The translations under genes and the position numbers were made by a program. 64,000 nt of DNA from Piscicola geometra (taxonomy: Eukaryota; Annelida; Clitellata; Hirudinida; Piscicolidae), in assembly GCA_943735955.1 (NCBI GenBank), contig OX030955.1, positions 12,099,220 to 12,163,219 of the forward strand. The letters are read 5' to 3'. Position 1 is the stretch's first letter. Every line of letters starts with the position of its first letter. Below are positions 58,510 through 64,000 of the stretch, piece after piece. A model generated the notes under the pieces. It saw only the letters and a program-made list of their open reading frames with translations, did no database searches and was not told where the DNA came from.

Positions 58510-61211
58510 ACCCAATCTCGAAAAATAAAAAAGACTCTATGTTGTTGTTGTTTACTAAAGTAATGTAAACATTTTATTATTCTTTTTTCTTGTTGTCGTC
58601 GTTTTCCATTTCGGCTTTATATCCGTCCATAAGCAGTATCAGCATCAAGGCGTCTACACTTTTCATAAATTCGGCTTTTTCATTATTTCTAACAAAGTCG
58701 CTTGAGATTGATTATATAAAAGGAAATTCCTTTTAGAAGGAGGAAAGTACTATAATTGTGAAAACGTAATTGAACCTAGCAGGCTAGAGGGTATCAAGGC
58801 ATCTTTAGGCAACTATCATATTATATTCATTCATATTTCTACCTACTGTTTCGAGTTATCTTCGTGGTGACTCAAAAACAAACGGCATAATAATAATAAT
58901 AATAGATGTGTCTATAAAAGTAGTATGGCCCTCAATGCCTCTACTCCTTTCATCATTTGTGATAAATAAAGCTTGTAAAAGAGTCACTTCAATTCAAATA
59001 AATTCCAAATTTAGAAAAAGTATGCTTTTCTATCTATTCAACAATCTCATGTTGTATACACTTAATTAAATATTTCACAAAGTTTGAATTTTAAGTGTAA
59101 TCTTTAGTCGCCAGGGGGACAAAAAACTTAAATTTATAAGGGTTTTTTCTTTGATTATTTATAAAATCATGAAATTTAGATGAAGTGCATAATAACAACA
59201 AAAATATTAACAGCAATAGAGCCATGGCAGTTTCAGTCTGCCTGCCTGCCTGCCTGCCTGCCTTCCTCCCTGCCAGCTAGCCTCTGCCTGCACACCTATA
59301 TCTATTCAATATGTAGTAGCATTAGAAGAAGGCTTTCAATTTGAAGGCAGAATGCATTTATTATTAATATTAATTTCCATTTGGATTATTAATATTCACA
59401 CAATATTCTTCTTTTTTTTCTATTCATCTACTATGCTTTCATAGGCACTCCAAAGGCTGCCTTCCAACATAAGGCAATTGCTCACACTCAGACTGGCACT
59501 GCTTTGTAATTATATTTATTGTCTTCATTAATGTTCAAGATGAGAGCTAGATTGCTATTATTAGTATTTATGAACTGCAAAAAAAATTCATTTGAAATGT
59601 TCAAGTAGATAGAAAGAAAAAAAGATTGAATGTAAATGCCATCAGGCAGAAGCAAGTGCAAGAAAGAAGACAAGAAAGAGTCACTCTATAGCAGCATTTG
59701 TAGCTACTCTTTAGCTTGGTATTTCTCATAAACAGTCAAAAGCCTACTCATGCCATGACAGTAAAACATCTTGGATGTATCTTGTATGTATGTATGTATG
59801 AGAATGTAGAAGGTATTAGTTCTTGAAAGAACTAGTTTTAGCTCTAAAGAAATAAGCATCGGATTCTTTTTTCATTTAATTAGACTTATTAAAAAGCTAA
59901 TTTTTAATTTCCTTATAACTCTAGTTCTTTCAAATCTCGGTCTTTTCGTTGGCGCCAAAACGCTTTGTTCTTTCAAGTTTATAAACAAAGCCTTTAAACA
60001 CCCTTCATTTTGACTTTTAAACGCAATTCTTTTGCCTAAATTTATTAACTTACATTTATATAAGAAAAAGAAGAGTAGAAGGATGATAAGGAGACATTTT
60101 CTTTTATTCCATAAGTACCTTCAAACCATGCCAATTAAAAATTTCTAAATGATGATGAAGCATTAAAGTGTTATGAGGTGAAATCTTATGAGATAGGTGA
60201 GCAGTCAGTCAGACAGGCAGACAGACAGGCAGGCAGGCAGGCAGGCAGCAGACAGGCACTCAGTCAGTCAGTGAGGCAACAAGACCTAGTCATTAAGCAA
60301 AATTTGGGAATTTGAGTAAAAGACCAAAAGAAAAACTTATAAAAACATTTAAAACTCACTTGCTGCTTCAGAGGAGAAGGTGAGCAAGAGATTATGAGCC
60401 TTATCAATATCTCTATAGATAGTTGCCAAAAATGACATGCAAATAGTAATAAAAACTAAAAAGTAGAAGAAACATTCTATTTAATTCTATATATCGAGTC
60501 AAAAGAATCATGTGGATTAAAAATAAGAAGATATACTATTAAGAAATGACATGTGTGAACATGCATTCAGTCAGTCAAGGGCTCTTACAAAGAGGCAAGC
60601 AAGGATAGAATCCACTTTTGTTGATTGAAAGTAGCATGTAAAAGTATAAATTTTATAAAATCAAAATAACTCACCTTTCGACTGTTTACAAAAACTTCAT
60701 CTCAATCAAGTATGTAGAAGGCAAAAACTGCCTAAAAACTATTAGATTGGCATAAACGCACCAAGAAAGAAGTTGTGATTTTCTTTTAATCAAAAAATAT
60801 CTATCAATCAAATATATATGAAAAATGTTTTAAAAGGTTGCAAATGTCAAGAGATTCAATCTGATGTCATGAGAGAGCAGGAGGGCAGACAGGCATAAAG
60901 ACCTAAAGGAAATAATATATACTCTTGACTATATGTTCTTATTATAGGATGAAAATGTAATTTTTTTTATTATCCAAATAACTCACTAATACTAACTATA
61001 TTGAAATTATTATTTTTAGTCGCCAGAGAGCCAAAAATAGCAATAAATAAAATAACAACTGACCGAATGAGAAGGGAGGATGCTTCTTTTTCTTTACACC
61101 ACCACCACCACCACCACCACCAACAGCAACAACAACAACAACAGCAACAACAACAACAACAGCAGCAACGAAGAAACAACAACAAAGTTTATTTCTTTTT
61201 TGAGCATTGGT

Positions 61212-61227
61212 GGCTCTGAAAAGAGCC
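61212..61227 (-). terminator. Histone 3' stem-loop, H3 copy 11
   Basis: Same as at 5191-5206. Confidence 0.95.
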
Positions 61228-61263
61228 GTTTTGTGGTGCAAGTTAAGTGATGAGCATTTCTTC

Positions 61264-62373
<1,110 letters not shown>

Positions 62374-62410
62374 GTCTCTTTCATCTATCCATCCATCCAT
62401 CCTCACAAAC

Positions 62411-62426
62411 GGTCCTTTTCAGGACC
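62411..62426 (+). terminator. Histone 3' stem-loop, H4 copy 12
   Basis: Same sequence as at 580-595. Confidence 0.95.
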
Positions 62427-62810
62427 ACAATTTCGAAAAAACAAAAATAACTTTTGTCCTTTACCTCTCATATGAAAGAAAATTATTCTTCTTATTAATG
62501 GCTTAATATTCTTGATTGATTGATTACATTGAGTGAATTTTTGTTCAATAATAAAAAATGGAATCTCTCAAGTACATAATCATTATTATTATCATGTCTA
62601 TTCTTGATTTAGTGGACTTTTTTTAAATAATTAAAAACTTTATTAAATTGAATCTTTATTAAAAGTAAAAATATACATTTTCGGAGAGTTCAATTTTCAA
62701 TTCATCTAATCAATTAAGCATTTCATTAGCGGTGCCGTTAAGAGAGGTGCAGGCTAATATTAAATGAATAATCAACAAAGTGTCTATTTTTTCGTTTTTT
62801 GACATTTGGT

Positions 62811-62826
62811 GGCTCTGAAAAGAGCC
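62811..62826 (-). terminator. Histone 3' stem-loop, H2B copy 12
   Basis: Same as at 975-990. Confidence 0.95.
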
Positions 62827-62864
62827 TTTTGATGAATGTTTAATAGTGAGGTAGTAGCAGATTT

Positions 62865-63236
62865 CTACTTGGAGCTGGTGTACTTGGTGACGGCCTTGGT
62901 TCCTTCGCTTACAGCGTGCTTCGCCAACTCACCGGGCAGCAGGAGTCGAACGGCTGTTTGAATTTCCCTAGACGTGATGGTCGAGCGCTTGTTGTAGTGC
63001 GCCAGTCTAGACGCCTCAGCAGCGATTCTCTCGAAGATGTCGTTCACGAAAGAGTTCATGATCGACATAGCCTTGCCGCTGATGCCGGTGTCGGGGTGCA
63101 CTTGCTTGAGCACCTTGTAGATGTAAATGAAGTAGGACTCCTTTCGCCTCTTCTTCTGCTTCTTATCGGCATTTCTGACCGCCTTCGCCTTACTCGCGGC
63201 CTTCTTGGCTCCCTTACTGGCTGGTTTGGGTGGCAT
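62865..63236 (-). CDS. H2B: Histone H2B, copy 12 (silent variant)
   Basis: Protein identical to copy 1. It carries the same silent CCT-to-CCC change as copy 11, here at 62934, which suggests recent exchange or duplication between adjacent units. Confidence 0.99.
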   Translation of the reverse strand: MPPKPASKGAKKAASKAKAVRNADKKQKKRRKESYFIYIYKVLKQVHPDTGISGKAMSIMNSFVNDIFERIAAEASRLAHYNKRSTITSREIQTAVRLLLPGELAKHAVSEGTKAVTKYTSSK

Positions 63237-63662
63237 GCTTGTTGACTAATTGACTGACTAACTGACCGACTGAGAATGAGAATATGTGAAATTTCACAAA
63301 TGCAGAGTCGACGTCTTGCTACTATTTATACGGAAAGCGATCTCGCCACTTTAGTCAAGTTATCACGTGAGCAATTGACTAAAGTTACTCAGCCAATTAG
63401 AGCCGACGTTCGAAAGTTTGACTAAAGTGAAATAGACGAATGGCGGTTGATATTTCAAATTTGACTAAAGTCAAATCGACGAACGGCGGTTGAGACAACA
63501 AAGTTGACTAAAGTGAAATCGACGAATGGCAGTAGAGATTTCAAATTTGACTAAAGTCACTTTTGTATATAAAGGAGCTTTCAAATTTAACTCGACATAA
63601 CTACCGATCTCCATTCCATTAGATTTTACATTTCTTAGTAGTCAACGTCATCAGTCATCAGC
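63237..63662. promoter_or_regulatory. H2B/H2A divergent promoter, unit 12
   Basis: H2A TATA at 63566-63572, H2B TATA (minus) at 63323-63330. Confidence 0.85.
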
Positions 63663-64000
63663 ATGTCTGGCAGAGGTAAAGGCGGCAAAGTGAAGGGAAA
63701 GTCAAAGACTAGGTCGAGTCGTGCGGGACTGCAATTCCCGGTCGGAAGAATTCACAGACTTCTTCGCAAAGGCAACTACGCCGAAAGAATCGGTGCAGGC
63801 GCGCCAGTCTACTTGGCCGCCGTGATGGAGTACTTGGCGGCTGAGGTACTCGAGTTGGCGGGCAACGCCGCGCGTGACAACAAGAAGACGAGAATCATTC
63901 CTCGTCACTTGCAACTAGCCATCAGGAACGACGAAGAGTTGAACAAACTTTTGTCCGGCGTCACGATCGCCCAAGGTGGTGTCTTGCCAAACATCCAGGC
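63663..64000 (+). CDS. H2A: Histone H2A, copy 12, cut by the window end
   Basis: Starts at the usual position 1601 bp after the H4 start and reads as H2A for 112 codons, into GVLPNIQ, before the window ends. No break is visible within the part present; the SQ tail lies outside. Confidence 0.97.
   Translation, partial: MSGRGKGGKVKGKSKTRSSRAGLQFPVGRIHRLLRKGNYAERIGAGAPVYLAAVMEYLAAEVLELAGNAARDNKKTRIIPRHLQLAIRNDEELNKLLSGVTIAQGGVLPNIQ

Overview
The window is a run of a tandem histone gene array from an animal nuclear genome. Eleven complete units of about 5.6 kb and the start of a twelfth fill all 64,000 bases. Every unit carries four intronless replication-dependent core histone genes in the order H4 (+), H2B (-), H2A (+), H3 (-). 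There are 12 H4, 12 H2B, 12 H2A (the last cut by the window edge) and 11 H3 genes. No linker histone H1 and no 5S rRNA was found. The protein sequences (a protostome-like H2A/H2B, H3.2-type H3), the histone 3' stem-loops and the AT-rich, microsatellite-rich spacers point to an invertebrate metazoan. The phylum cannot be fixed from the sequence alone.

Each unit has two divergent promoters: a 387-bp H3/H4 interval and a 426-bp H2B/H2A interval. Both have TATA boxes facing outward and multiple copies of a shared element, TTGACTAAAGT. In the H4, H2A and H3 promoters the GACTAAA core starts 16-17 bp upstream of the TATA box. In the H2B/H2A interval five copies recur at exactly 43-bp spacing. H4 and H2B converge over a spacer of about 380 bp. 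H2A and H3 converge over a spacer of about 2.7 kb that has no recognisable gene but holds microsatellites, a palindromic E2F-like site, degenerate repeats of about 310 bp and an orphan TATA box. All genes end in a canonical histone stem-loop with an AATAAA further downstream.

The units are almost identical, as expected from concerted evolution, and every length difference between them can be explained. Unit 1 carries a 217-bp tRNA-derived SINE-like insertion. The others differ by a 5-bp ACATT, one GCCT copy, four CAC triplets, two CAA triplets, 8 bp of a CAGG tract, and a 2-bp deletion. These variants are shuffled between units, which indicates gene conversion or unequal exchange. Three differences touch function: H3 copies 1-3 encode Ser87Tyr, H3 copy 8 has lost two of the four loop bases of its 3' stem-loop, and all H2A copies encode a tail with two SQ dipeptides, reminiscent of H2A.X.

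Together the genes supply the four core histones for nucleosome assembly in S phase. The shared promoter element and the divergent layout would help to express H3 with H4 and H2A with H2B in balanced amounts.
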